Virus record (IMG/VR): IMGVR_UViG_3300036885_000200
Coordinates: 1 to 26,615 of that record
Strand: one strand, 5' to 3'
From: a virus
DNA length: 26,615 bases
Positions 1-7,099 of the stretch are shown here, piece by piece. How positions within the stretch are numbered: the stretch's first letter is position 1; each line of letters starts with the position of its first letter. The notes under the pieces are model-generated. The model saw only the letters and a list, made by a program, of their open reading frames with translations, did not search any database and was not told the origin of the DNA. Both the position numbers and the translations under genes were made by a program.

Positions 1-1
1 T

Positions 2-148
2 CCTTGGTACATGGCTTTGTACTCTTCTCATGTCTATGACGATTTGCCAAGAGAAGAAATAGACATGATCAAGAGCAGAGCAAGATACATATTGGCTAAT
101 AAAGATTTTGGAAAGAGAATCATTGAGACAGCTAGAACCTCTAGATAG
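2..148 (+). CDS. C-terminal end of an unrecognised protein (cut by window edge)
   Basis: An open frame enters from the left edge and stops at TAG 146-148, giving about 48 residues that end in RIIETARTSR. It is hydrophilic and probably helical, with no recognisable motif. The next gene follows after 31 nt with its own ribosome binding site, so this is probably the preceding member of the replication operon. The start lies outside the window and the function is unknown. Confidence 0.55.
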   Translation, partial: PWYMALYSSHVYDDLPREEIDMIKSRARYILANKDFGKRIIETARTSR

Positions 149-179
149 AGGGTTTCATTGTAGTTAGGAGGATTCAGTA

Positions 180-1472
180 GTGGCTGAATACGGGTGGAGT
201 GATGTCTTCCAGAGAAAGATTGTGGCTTTGCTGATCAGAGAACCTGCGAAGATGATGAGTCTGGTAGAGCCTAAGTTCTTTGCATCGCCAATCTTGACAG
301 ATATCGCCAGACTCGTCAAGGAAATCTACGCTCATCACAAGGAACCAATAACCCTCTCGCGAAGCACGTTGTCTGAAATTGTCAAGGCTTGGCTTGGTAG
401 GAAGAGACGAGAGCTCTGGCGAGCATATCGTCACGAGATCCGTCTGGTCTATGGGGATAAGCTTCGGGACAAGATTGTCATCTTGAACCAAGCCATCGAG
501 TTTGCCAAGGATATGAAGTTCCGAGACGCCTTGGCGGAAGCAGAGAAGGATGTCAATGCTAGGCATTATGATAATGCAATCAAACGGTTTCATGATCTAG
601 CAGCATTCGGTCAGGAATCTGATCTCGGTGTAGAATATTGGAAAGATATTACAGCTAGAGACCGATGGCGGGAAGATCGAGTGAATGTTATCAGGACATT
701 CTATTTCCCGACTCTTGACAAGTACATGGCTGGAGGTCTTGGCGGTGGCGAACTAGCCATTATTCTTGCATCCCCAAAGGCAGGACAATCTACTATCCTT
801 GGGGACATTGCTGCTGGGGCCATGTGGCAGAAGAAGACAGTGGCTATTGCAACAGGAGAGATTTCTGCCAAGAAATATCGTCGTAGAATTGATGCTCTTA
901 TGTCTGGTGTTCCAGCTAATGAGTTGACAAGGTCCAAGAGAGCTAGAGTTAAGGCACGGAAGAGGCTTAGGATCTCTCTTCATCAGGTGAAAGGGAAACT
1001 TTTCATCAAGCAGTTCCCAACTGGGAGGGCGAGAATCCGTGATATCGAAGCATGGCTGGACGAGCTTGAGGAACAGGGTCACAAGGTTGATCTGTTAGTT
1101 GTGGATTACTTGTATCTGTTCCAGCCAAATGAGAAATTCGAGGAACGACGCATGAATATCGGTCAAGCTGCTATTGATCTGAGAGGATTAGCATGCACCA
1201 AGAGTATCCCGATTTGGACAGCCTCAAAAGGTAACAGGGCTGCACTGGAAAAGGAGATTCTTGGGCCCAAAGATTTTGCAGAGGACATATCACAGTTTTG
1301 GGTGCTAGACTTTCTCATTGCTCTTTGTCAAAGTAATGCGGAAGCGCAAGTGAAGCCTGAACGAGCGAGACTTATCTTGTCGTACGCTCGGGATGTTGGC
1401 CGGGGAGGAGTCATCCCAATAAAGATGGATCGGTCAATCTATGCCATGTCTGAATTGAGGAAAAGCGAATGA
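180..1472 (+). CDS. DnaB-like replicative helicase with altered Walker A
   Basis: 430 aa, GTG start 8 nt after AGGAGG (166-171). The order is that of DnaB/gp41-type hexameric helicases. A small helical N-terminal domain (about residues 1-65) is followed by a linker and a RecA-like core. The core shows the P-loop region GGGELAIILASPKAGQST, an H1a-like ATGEIS, Walker B VDLLVVDYLYL (Asp about 309), and the terminal ARDVGRGG, where an arginine finger is expected. It should unwind the phage fork 5' to 3' with the primase encoded next; the reading frames overlap by 4 nt. The P-loop reads AGQST where the family has GKT/GKS, so the nucleotide-binding lysine is Gln203. The family call is secure from layout; ATPase activity is not. 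It could be a helicase relative acting as a loader or a degenerate copy. Confidence 0.85.
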   Translation: MAEYGWSDVFQRKIVALLIREPAKMMSLVEPKFFASPILTDIARLVKEIYAHHKEPITLSRSTLSEIVKAWLGRKRRELWRAYRHEIRLVYGDKLRDKIVILNQAIEFAKDMKFRDALAEAEKDVNARHYDNAIKRFHDLAAFGQESDLGVEYWKDITARDRWREDRVNVIRTFYFPTLDKYMAGGLGGGELAIILASPKAGQSTILGDIAAGAMWQKKTVAIATGEISAKKYRRRIDALMSGVPANELTRSKRARVKARKRLRISLHQVKGKLFIKQFPTGRARIRDIEAWLDELEEQGHKVDLLVVDYLYLFQPNEKFEERRMNIGQAAIDLRGLACTKSIPIWTASKGNRAALEKEILGPKDFAEDISQFWVLDFLIALCQSNAEAQVKPERARLILSYARDVGRGGVIPIKMDRSIYAMSELRKSE

Positions 1473-2434
1473 TTCAAGGTGACTTCTCATATCTGCAGAA
1501 TCTGTTTGCTGTTGTCAAAGAGACGAACGAAGGCTTCCGTGCGTGTTGCCCTCGTTGTGAAGACACCGAGTTCAAACTGTACATCAATACATCGAACGGT
1601 TTGGGCTGTTGCTTCCATCAGGATTGTAAATGGCATGTCAGCAAACACGGTGTGAACGCAGCACGCTTGTCCACATTCGTCGGTGGTAAACTCCCAACCA
1701 GCTATGTTACAACTGTTATTGAGAGTGAAGAAACAGAAGTCAAGCTTCCGGAGGAATTTGAACTCCTGAAGGATTTGGAGAATCCCATTCGGGAGAGTGT
1801 CTATTCATATCTCGCGTCTCGTGGCCTTAATAAGAAACTCCTTGACATGATGCAAGTCGGATACTGTCGAAGTGGCAGGAGTTGGGGATACATCATATTC
1901 CCAGTCTTCAATGCAGAAGGAGAAGTCGTCTGGTGGCAGGGTAGGCGATACAAGAAGCGTGAACCAAAGTTCTATAATCCAAAGGCAAGCTACAAGAGCG
2001 AGCTTGTCTATTGTGTTGGGGTGGCCCGGCGGCCAAAGAAGATCATTTTGGTTGAGTCCATCATCAATGCTTTGACCATCGGATCATTCGAGCATTCCAA
2101 ACGGCTTGTCTTCGCTATATTTGGGAAGTCTCTGTCCGATGCGCAGTTGCATCGTATCCTAGTGTATGAAAAATGTTTGGAGGGTGTTGTGGTTGCTTTG
2201 GATCGTGACGCTTGGCCTGAGTCAGTCAAGATTGCTGACCGACTGGCTGGCATTTTGCCTATTGTCAAGATAGCCAAGTTCCCACCTGATGTTGACATCA
2301 ACGATGTCGGCCGCCAAGCAGCTTGGGACATCATCGAGCAGGCTCAGCCATATTTCAAAGACAGTCGAATGCAGATCCTACTTCAGGATCCGCACCCTTG
2401 GGAGAGGAAGACTTATGAGCCGACTGTTTACTAA
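1469..2434 (+). CDS. DnaG-like DNA primase, zinc finger plus TOPRIM
   Basis: 321 aa, ATG overlapping the helicase stop (ATGA), which indicates translational coupling. The N-terminus has a CHC2-type zinc finger: Cys27-x2-Cys30, then Cys48, His50 and Cys53 in CCFHQDC. The middle and C-terminal part is a TOPRIM catalytic core: the conserved Glu in ILVESIINALT and the DxD-type pair in VVALDRDAW, which bind metal for RNA primer synthesis. It is about half the length of bacterial DnaG and lacks the C-terminal helicase-binding domain, as in many phage primases. It would lay primers at the fork for the PolA-type polymerase at 22172. Confident family assignment. Confidence 0.9.
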   Translation: MIQGDFSYLQNLFAVVKETNEGFRACCPRCEDTEFKLYINTSNGLGCCFHQDCKWHVSKHGVNAARLSTFVGGKLPTSYVTTVIESEETEVKLPEEFELLKDLENPIRESVYSYLASRGLNKKLLDMMQVGYCRSGRSWGYIIFPVFNAEGEVVWWQGRRYKKREPKFYNPKASYKSELVYCVGVARRPKKIILVESIINALTIGSFEHSKRLVFAIFGKSLSDAQLHRILVYEKCLEGVVVALDRDAWPESVKIADRLAGILPIVKIAKFPPDVDINDVGRQAAWDIIEQAQPYFKDSRMQILLQDPHPWERKTYEPTVY

Positions 2435-3125
2435 ATTGTTCAAGCACCACGGTCTCTTTTGTAGGAGAGGAACCACCGACAATCAGCTTGTGTCTGGAGC
2501 CAGAACCGAATATCGATTATTGAACTTGACTTCTGGAGATGTGGTGCTGGACATCGGTGGCCACGTTGGAGGGTTCGCTCGCCATGCCGAGGCTCTGGGT
2601 GTGGCAAGAGTCATTTCTGTGGAGCCGGATTCAGACAACTTCGGGCTACTCAGGAAGAACACTATAGGGTTCGGCAAGATCACACGGATCAACAGAGCGG
2701 TAGTTTCTAGCAAGGTGACGAGTTGGAAGGTGACTCTGTATAGAAACACTCACAAGTCCAGGGGGTTGCACACTTTGCTTCCGATGAGAGGTCGCAAGCC
2801 GGTCATCGTGCGAGCGATCCAATTTCTCAAGTTGCTACGGAAATATCGGCCAGACAAAGTCAAATGCGATTGCGAGGGTGGCGAGTACGACCTACTGTTC
2901 AATACCATCTTGCCAAAATTCGTTAAGAGGTTGGCGATTGAGATTCACTTCCAACCCAAAGCTGTCGTTGGGCCTCTGGCTGTCAAATTACACAAGCGAA
3001 TTCTTTCCCAGGGATTTGTGGCTGTTAGAGAGCCAAGGTTCGGTCTCTACCACAGAAAGGGTGTGGGAATTGTCCCTGTTGGGAGGCATACGTTGGCTGT
3101 CTATAAAAGGAAAATCTATGAGTGA
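2415..3125 (+). CDS. FkbM-family SAM-dependent methyltransferase
   Basis: 236 aa from ATG 2415, which follows GGAGAGGAAG. The frame is open further upstream, but that part overlaps the primase and lacks a ribosome binding site. The Rossmann motif I is VVLDIGGHVGGF, motif post-I is ISVEPD (acidic residue binding SAM ribose), and the FkbM signature is VKCDCEGGEYDLL. FkbM enzymes usually O-methylate sugars or small hydroxylated molecules. The substrate here is unknown; a modified DNA base or a sugar made by the 14-22 kb cluster is possible but only inferred. It overlaps the primase end by 20 nt and the next gene by 8 nt. Confidence 0.85.
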   Translation: MSRLFTKLFKHHGLFCRRGTTDNQLVSGARTEYRLLNLTSGDVVLDIGGHVGGFARHAEALGVARVISVEPDSDNFGLLRKNTIGFGKITRINRAVVSSKVTSWKVTLYRNTHKSRGLHTLLPMRGRKPVIVRAIQFLKLLRKYRPDKVKCDCEGGEYDLLFNTILPKFVKRLAIEIHFQPKAVVGPLAVKLHKRILSQGFVAVREPRFGLYHRKGVGIVPVGRHTLAVYKRKIYE

Positions 3126-3423
3126 GAAGTTGACACACAGAAGCTTGTCATACTATGCTGGTGTGTTCGATGCGAAGGCTAAGATCCACATCCATCAGGG
3201 TGTACCGTATGTCTCACTCTGGATGCGCGGTAGTCTTCCGAGGCGGATCTTCGTTCTGTTCGGAGGGTCTTTCCATGAGTTCGATGGTGGCGGCTGGGTG
3301 CGGTGGTACGGTTCTCACACTGCGAAATTAGCAAAGCGCCTTCGCAAGTATGTAAGGATTTTGTCTGATGATTTTGGAGACCTCGCAGTCGGAGAAACCC
3401 CGAGAAGGCTGAGTGTTCTGTGA
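3118..3423 (+). CDS. Degenerate single-motif LAGLIDADG-like protein
   Basis: 101 aa, ATG 3118 after AAAAGGAAA, overlapping the methyltransferase stop. The segment SYYAGVFDAKAKIHI resembles the first LAGLIDADG helix and strand of homing endonucleases (usual form YLAGFFDGEG). The later part (LFGGSFHEF, then a Trp-rich strand and a helix TAKLAKRLRKYV) fits the alpha-beta-beta-alpha continuation of that fold. The catalytic acidic residue of the motif is Lys here, so cleavage is not expected. It is also short for a monodomain enzyme. It is the last gene before a terminator and the giant RNA. Assignment is by motif resemblance only; it could be an unrelated small alpha/beta protein. Confidence 0.5.
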   Translation: MSEKLTHRSLSYYAGVFDAKAKIHIHQGVPYVSLWMRGSLPRRIFVLFGGSFHEFDGGGWVRWYGSHTAKLAKRLRKYVRILSDDFGDLAVGETPRRLSVL

Positions 3424-3440
3424 GGCTCATCGCGACGAGA

Positions 3441-3464
3441 CCCGAGGATTACTCGGGATTTTAT
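3441..3464 (+). terminator. Rho-independent-type terminator after the primase operon
   Basis: CCCGAG (3441-3446), loop GATTA, CTCGGG (3452-3457) form a perfect 6-bp GC-rich hairpin followed by ATTTTATA. The T tract is short, so termination may be partial. It lies 18 nt after the last stop and just before the promoter-like sequence of the noncoding RNA. Confidence 0.65.
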
Positions 3465-3477
3465 ACCAAGATTTTTC

Positions 3478-3506
3478 TTTACATTGGAACCTAGAAATAG
3501 TAACAT
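3478..3506 (+). promoter_or_regulatory. Sigma-70-like promoter for the large noncoding RNA
   Basis: TTTACA (3478-3483, 5 of 6 matches to the -35 box) and TAACAT (3501-3506, 4 of 6 to the -10 box) are separated by exactly 17 nt. Transcription would begin near 3513, where the structured region starts. A terminator lies immediately upstream and no credible gene follows for about 880 nt. Confidence 0.6.
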
Positions 3507-3512
3507 AATACC

Positions 3513-4371
3513 CTAAGTAAGAAGTGAATAGGGGGCAACGGATACCCGGACGGCGAGTCCAAAAGTAGCTGACCCTTAAACGTCCTTTGACAAATCAAAC
3601 CTTTCAGGCAGTGGTCAGGCGCCACGTGTAAACCAGTTAGGGCCACGGTTCCCGTTGCTTCGGCTTCATTTAGGGAGAGCACCGCAGGGTACGGCTGGAA
3701 ATAAAGGGACGTCTGATTCAAAGCCAAGATGCTCAGTCTTACGCAAGGATCCCTAGACGTAAAGTCCAACAGGAGACTTAGGCTGAGACGGTAGGCAGCC
3801 GGCGAAAGGTAACATACAAAGTTCCACTAGACCAAGCGAACCTCCTATGAGGGAAAAGTTTTCCCCACAGAGGACTCGGTTGGCCGCAGGAGCCGCAAGG
3901 TTTTCTGTCTGCCATAGTGGAACAGGCTAGTGTCTGATGAAACGGACGACGCCCAGAAGGCATGTTGGTGATGGTGGCCAAGACCTTCGTAGCTGGTGGC
4001 CTTTCAGTAGGCTGGTCCGCTTGGCCAGACACGAGAACCGTGGTAAGGACAATCCGAGTCCGATTCTGATAAGTAGTAGATGGGTACTAAAGCCACCCAC
4101 CTGATCCACTATCAGATGAAACCACGTGAGGAGACCAAGGACAAACCAAAGCCACAATGCCAAATATGGCGTGGCAAACCTGTAGGTTCTCCGAAATACT
4201 TCCAGGACTTTGATAGAGTCCGAGCGAAGGTGAGCGCTTATCTGCTATGCCCAAAACCAAAAAGATTACAGTCGTTGGGAAGGTTCCTTCACTGAGAACC
4301 TTCCAGCGACTAGAACCGTTCAGAGATGGACGGCTCTACTCGCTGAAACAAATCGGGTGACGTCCTACGTC
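3513..4371 (+). ncRNA. Giant structured noncoding RNA candidate (GOLLD/ROOL-like or new)
   Basis: About 860 nt with no credible gene and with dense pairing. Perfect or near-perfect helices include: 3548-3551/3557-3560; 3569-3574/3613-3618; 3646-3653 with 3673-3684, capped by a GC(TTCG)GC tetraloop at 3657-3664; 3709-3714/3755-3760; 3821-3829/3915-3923 (9 bp); 3930-3936/4026-4032 (7 bp), enclosing 3976-3985/4014-4026; 4039-4044/4121-4126, enclosing 4066-4070/4111-4115; 4151-4162/4167-4175; 4205-4209/4217-4221; 4271-4286/4296-4310 (15 bp with one bulge); 4312-4321/4328-4337; 4359-4362/4368-4371. Long-range helices enclosing multi-branched interiors are typical of large ornate phage RNAs such as GOLLD and ROOL. 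I cannot align it to those consensuses, so the class is open. It has its own promoter-like box but no clear terminator, and runs toward the gene at 4392. Role unknown. Confidence 0.75.
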
Positions 4372-4391
4372 GATATTTGGAGGTGAGTATC

Positions 4392-4676
4392 ATGGCCAAG
4401 AAATCAATTGATAGATTCAGGTGCTCGAGATGTGGCATGTCTAACACGCAGGCTAATACGTTGCTGCGAAAGGCTGGCCACTACAAGTTGGACATGTGCA
4501 TCGACGTTCTGAAGTGTGAAGTCGCTCGTCTCAACAAGGCTCTGGAGAAAGCTCAGGCCCAGCAAGTTCGTCCAGTGACGGCAAATTACGACGAAAAGAA
4601 GATGTCGGCAAAGAGCTTTCATGACCTCTATCTCAGCTACCATCAGAGAAAAGCGAATGACCGACGAGGGATATGA
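4392..4676 (+). CDS. Small Cys-containing protein of unknown function
   Basis: 94 aa. ATG 4392 is chosen because GGAGGTG (4380-4385) sits 7 nt upstream; the TTG at 4377 would place the ribosome binding site inside the gene. FRCSRCGMSN near the N-terminus is a CxxC knuckle, and a further Cys pair (LDMCIDVLKC) may complete a zinc site. The middle (CEVARLNKALEKAQAQQ) is a likely coiled-coil segment, followed by a basic tail. It is the first gene after the large RNA and could be read from the same transcript. Not recognised. Confidence 0.75.
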   Translation: MAKKSIDRFRCSRCGMSNTQANTLLRKAGHYKLDMCIDVLKCEVARLNKALEKAQAQQVRPVTANYDEKKMSAKSFHDLYLSYHQRKANDRRGI

Positions 4677-4698
4677 CAGAATGGCAAGGGTGTGAGAC

Positions 4699-5100
4699 AT
4701 GAAGAAAATAGTTGCGGTTCTGGATACTATGTGGGGAGGAGAAGGTCATGCACCGCGCTTCTTCTGCATTAATCCCTACAATCACAGCGGACGGCGTCTG
4801 TATCGGCTCATAGGCGGCGACGCGAAACTCTTTGTCACAAACGCCTGCTGTGAGTATGTCAACAACGCAAGGAAACATGGCAATCCTGATCCTGACTGGC
4901 TTGCCGAGAATCTTCGTAGGCTTGAAGAAAGGATTGGAATCGATGTGCTCCTCGTATGTGGCAAGATTGCTCAGAGGACATATCGCGACTGCGGCTATCG
5001 TCCGAAGAATGCCAGAGTCCTGAAGATACTTCACCCAGCGGCACGGACCTGGACAAAGGCCAAGATCAAGAGGGTGAGTAGGCGAATTTCAAAAGCATGA
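4699..5100 (+). CDS. UDG-superfamily-like small protein
   Basis: 133 aa, ATG start 7 nt after a modest AAGGGTG. The order of motifs recalls the uracil-DNA glycosylase superfamily fold: FFCINPYNHSGRRLYRL near residues 22-38, the strand VTNAC, the strand LLVCGKIAQRTY, and near the end LKILHPAARTW, which resembles the family's HPS/HPA motif before a helix. The length is short compared with UDGs, which usually exceed 180 aa. If correct, it could recognise or excise a base, or act in mismatch recognition, beside a genome that may carry modified thymidine. It lies between unknown small genes. Moderate confidence in the fold only. Confidence 0.5.
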   Translation: MKKIVAVLDTMWGGEGHAPRFFCINPYNHSGRRLYRLIGGDAKLFVTNACCEYVNNARKHGNPDPDWLAENLRRLEERIGIDVLLVCGKIAQRTYRDCGYRPKNARVLKILHPAARTWTKAKIKRVSRRISKA

Positions 5101-5120
5101 CAAACTTCCAGGAGGCAAAA

Positions 5121-5303
5121 ATGGCCAAACCAAATTTGATTATTGAAGCACAAATCTCCCAATGCGGAGAGACACGTCTAGCAGTTGGCAAGGAAGGGGA
5201 TTTCTATTTCTTTCCGTTCGACTCTCTTCGTGAAGGCTACGACTTCGTTGACGAGATCCTCGAAAAAGAAGGGCAACAGCTTCTCAATTCGAAGGCCAAC
5301 TAA
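5121..5303 (+). CDS. Small hypothetical protein
   Basis: 60 aa, ATG 5121 after GGAGG (5111-5115). It begins MAKPNLIIEAQISQCGETRL and continues with short strands (LAVGKEGDFYFFPF) and an acidic helix (EGYDFVDEILEKEG). It has no cysteine cluster, membrane segment or known motif. It lies 20 nt after the previous gene in the same transcript. Unknown. Confidence 0.7.
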   Translation: MAKPNLIIEAQISQCGETRLAVGKEGDFYFFPFDSLREGYDFVDEILEKEGQQLLNSKAN

Positions 5304-5321
5304 CTCAGTGCTGTGACAACC

Positions 5322-5339
5322 AGGATGGTCATCCATCCT
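5322..5339 (+). other. Intercistronic hairpin upstream of the FtsK-like gene
   Basis: AGGATGG (5322-5328), loop TCAT, CCATCCT (5333-5339): a perfect 7-bp stem in the 60-nt gap before the FtsK-like gene. No T tract follows, so it is more likely an mRNA stability or processing element than a terminator. Confidence 0.5.
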
Positions 5340-5363
5340 AGAAATCAAAGGAGATTATCTACC

Positions 5364-6791
5364 ATGGAAAATCATTTCCAGAATTTCGTTGCCACCGTCT
5401 TCAACAAGAAGGCCAAGCAGCTTGAGCTATTGGTCTTCGAGCGAGATGTTCCTAGTCAGAAGGAAAAGGTGAAGGAATCCAAGCGTATTCTGACAGCCTT
5501 GGCAAAGGAATACTCGCGTGTCGAATCCATCGGTTGGTTTACCACTGTCACAACTTTCTCCCAGAAGCCTTTCGTGGTTCCCCCAACCGGCAAAACCCAG
5601 CGGTTCCCTCGTCTGATTCCTCAGTGGGATCCCGAGCAGAAAAGGGTCGTCAAGTTGATCGAAGAGAAATGTGCTGACATGGAAGTCACCGGCAAGGTTG
5701 TCGCCATCAACTCCGGCCCAATCGTTACTGAATACGAATTTGTACCAGAACGTTTCACTCGTGTCAGGCGGCTGAAATCCGTTCACGAAGACTTGGCTGT
5801 TGCTATCCCAGCCGATGCGGTCACCGTCCAGAGGATCCCTGGCAAAGGTTGTGTCGGAATCACGGTTCCGAACAAGGAGCACAAAGTTGTGGATTTCAAA
5901 GCGACCTTGAAAAATGTTCTGGCCCATCGTTATGACATGGCGTTGCCTCTCAATCTTGGCATCCGTGCCAATGGTGACCCGTTCTTGGAAGACCTGACTC
6001 TGCTGCCTCATCTGCTCATCGCAGGGTCTACAAATTCGGGCAAGTCTGTGTTGCTCAATGGGATCATCAACTCATTGACCCATATTCGGTCACCCAAAGA
6101 GCTCCAGTTGTATATGATTGATCCGAAGTCAGTGGAGCTCCTGCCATACAAAGATTTGCCTCATGTGGCTTCGGAGCCAGTTGCAGGAGTGTACGAAGCT
6201 TTGGCTTTGATGGAGAAGATCGTTCTGGAAATGCGTCGGCGGATGTCTTATCTGCAGATCCGCAAGGTCAAGAATCTGAAAGAACTCAATTCACAGTTGG
6301 ACCCCAAGGATCGGCTGCCTTATTGGGTCTTGGTCATTGACGAAATGGCTGACCTGATCCTCCAGGAAAAGAAGCTCTTCATCAGGTCGATGGCCGAGAT
6401 AAGTTCGATGGCCCGCGCTGCTGGGATCCACGTCATTGCTGCTACCCAGAGGCCCAGCGTCGATGTTTTGCCCGGAAAGGTCAAGGTCAATTTCCCTGCT
6501 CGCCTGTCGTTCCGTGTTCCTGGCGATGGGGACTCTCGTACGATACTTGGCCGGAAGGGCGCGGAGCAATTGATAGATCGGGGGGACATGTTCTACATCT
6601 CTCCGTCACAAGCTGGCATGCAGCGTTTGCATTCGCCTTTCTGCCAAGAGACAGATATCGCTCGGATGATTGCGGAAAGCATCGCTCTTGGGGAGAATAC
6701 CTCTGCTGTTCCGGCTGATGGTCCGGTGTCGGACGCTGCTCTCGTTGCAGCGATTCCGATTAAGAATGTGAATGCCACTGTTGTTCAGTAA
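5364..6791 (+). CDS. FtsK/SpoIIIE-type DNA translocase, soluble, no gamma domain
   Basis: 475 aa, ATG 5364 after AAAGGAG (5347-5353). Residues about 85-190 resemble the FtsK alpha domain (GPIVTEYEF, AVAIPADAVTVQRIPGKGCVGI). The RecA-like motor follows: Walker A GSTNSGKS (Lys227), LYMIDPKSVELLPYKDLPH, Walker B YWVLVIDEMADL, the sensor region IHVIAATQRPSVDVLPG and the terminal FSRTILG-like segment GDSRTILGRKGAEQLI. The N-terminal four-helix membrane anchor of bacterial FtsK is absent and there is no winged-helix gamma domain after the motor, so it should be a free cytosolic pump. In a phage it may move, segregate or load DNA; this is inference. Strong family call. Confidence 0.9.
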   Translation: MENHFQNFVATVFNKKAKQLELLVFERDVPSQKEKVKESKRILTALAKEYSRVESIGWFTTVTTFSQKPFVVPPTGKTQRFPRLIPQWDPEQKRVVKLIEEKCADMEVTGKVVAINSGPIVTEYEFVPERFTRVRRLKSVHEDLAVAIPADAVTVQRIPGKGCVGITVPNKEHKVVDFKATLKNVLAHRYDMALPLNLGIRANGDPFLEDLTLLPHLLIAGSTNSGKSVLLNGIINSLTHIRSPKELQLYMIDPKSVELLPYKDLPHVASEPVAGVYEALALMEKIVLEMRRRMSYLQIRKVKNLKELNSQLDPKDRLPYWVLVIDEMADLILQEKKLFIRSMAEISSMARAAGIHVIAATQRPSVDVLPGKVKVNFPARLSFRVPGDGDSRTILGRKGAEQLIDRGDMFYISPSQAGMQRLHSPFCQETDIARMIAESIALGENTSAVPADGPVSDAALVAAIPIKNVNATVVQ

Positions 6792-6802
6792 AGGAGGTTG
6801 TT

Positions 6803-7024
6803 GTGAAAGTCTATCGGGTGAAGTTTCGTGACACTTGGTATGGCTCTTTTTGCAAGAAAGTGGTTCTTGCAAAAAATGGAGAGCAAGCTGTAAAAGATGC
6901 CAAGAAGTTGGTGCGGAAAGATGACTACTATCCATCAATCTCTATCAAGAAGTCGGAGTTGAAATTGCAGGTAGCAATCCAATCCATGGGCCGAGATTGG
7001 AGGAAGAATTGGAGTGTCTCGTAG
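6803..7024 (+). CDS. Small basic hypothetical protein
   Basis: 73 aa, GTG start 5 nt after AAAGGAGG (6790-6797), which overlaps the stop of the FtsK-like gene. It reads MKVYRVKFRDTWYGSFCKK, then a helix (GEQAVKDAKKLV) and a lysine-rich strand. The beta-alpha-beta order with many Lys residues suggests a small nucleic-acid-associated or regulatory protein, but no family is recognised. Confidence 0.7.
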   Translation: MKVYRVKFRDTWYGSFCKKVVLAKNGEQAVKDAKKLVRKDDYYPSISIKKSELKLQVAIQSMGRDWRKNWSVS

Positions 7025-7036
7025 AGCTTAGCCAGT

Positions 7037-7082
7037 AATCGGAAGTCACATATCGTGTCCCCACCACGCTAACTGGAGAGAA
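7037..7082 (+). promoter_or_regulatory. Duplicated leader element, copy A
   Basis: 46 bp matching 7357-7402 at 42 positions. It holds a hairpin with stem CGTG (7054-7057)/CACG (7065-7068) and 7-nt loop TCCCCAC. The stem flanks are identical between copies; three of the four differences are in the loop. It sits just upstream of the ribosome binding site of the gene at 7100, so an operator or translational control element is likely. Confidence 0.7.
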
Positions 7083-7099
7083 TTGGAGTATCCTTTACC

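Noticed and set aside
3930-3950. CTGATGAAAC resembling a hammerhead ribozyme core
   Set aside because: The second stem expected between CTGATGA and GAAAC is absent and no cleavage-site partner strand was found.
3491-4295. Open frames on both strands inside the large gene-free block
   Set aside because: They lack ribosome sites, have odd composition and run across strong base-paired stems; none resembles a protein family.
3513-4371. Group I or II intron, tmRNA or RNase P RNA
   Set aside because: No interrupted gene, no domain V-like hairpin, no P7-type core, no tmRNA tRNA-like ends, and none of the conserved RNase P boxes could be found by eye.
5427-6011. 194-residue reverse-strand frame opposite the FtsK-like gene
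   Set aside because: It is fully antisense to a gene with clear motifs and has no ribosome site or recognisable domain.
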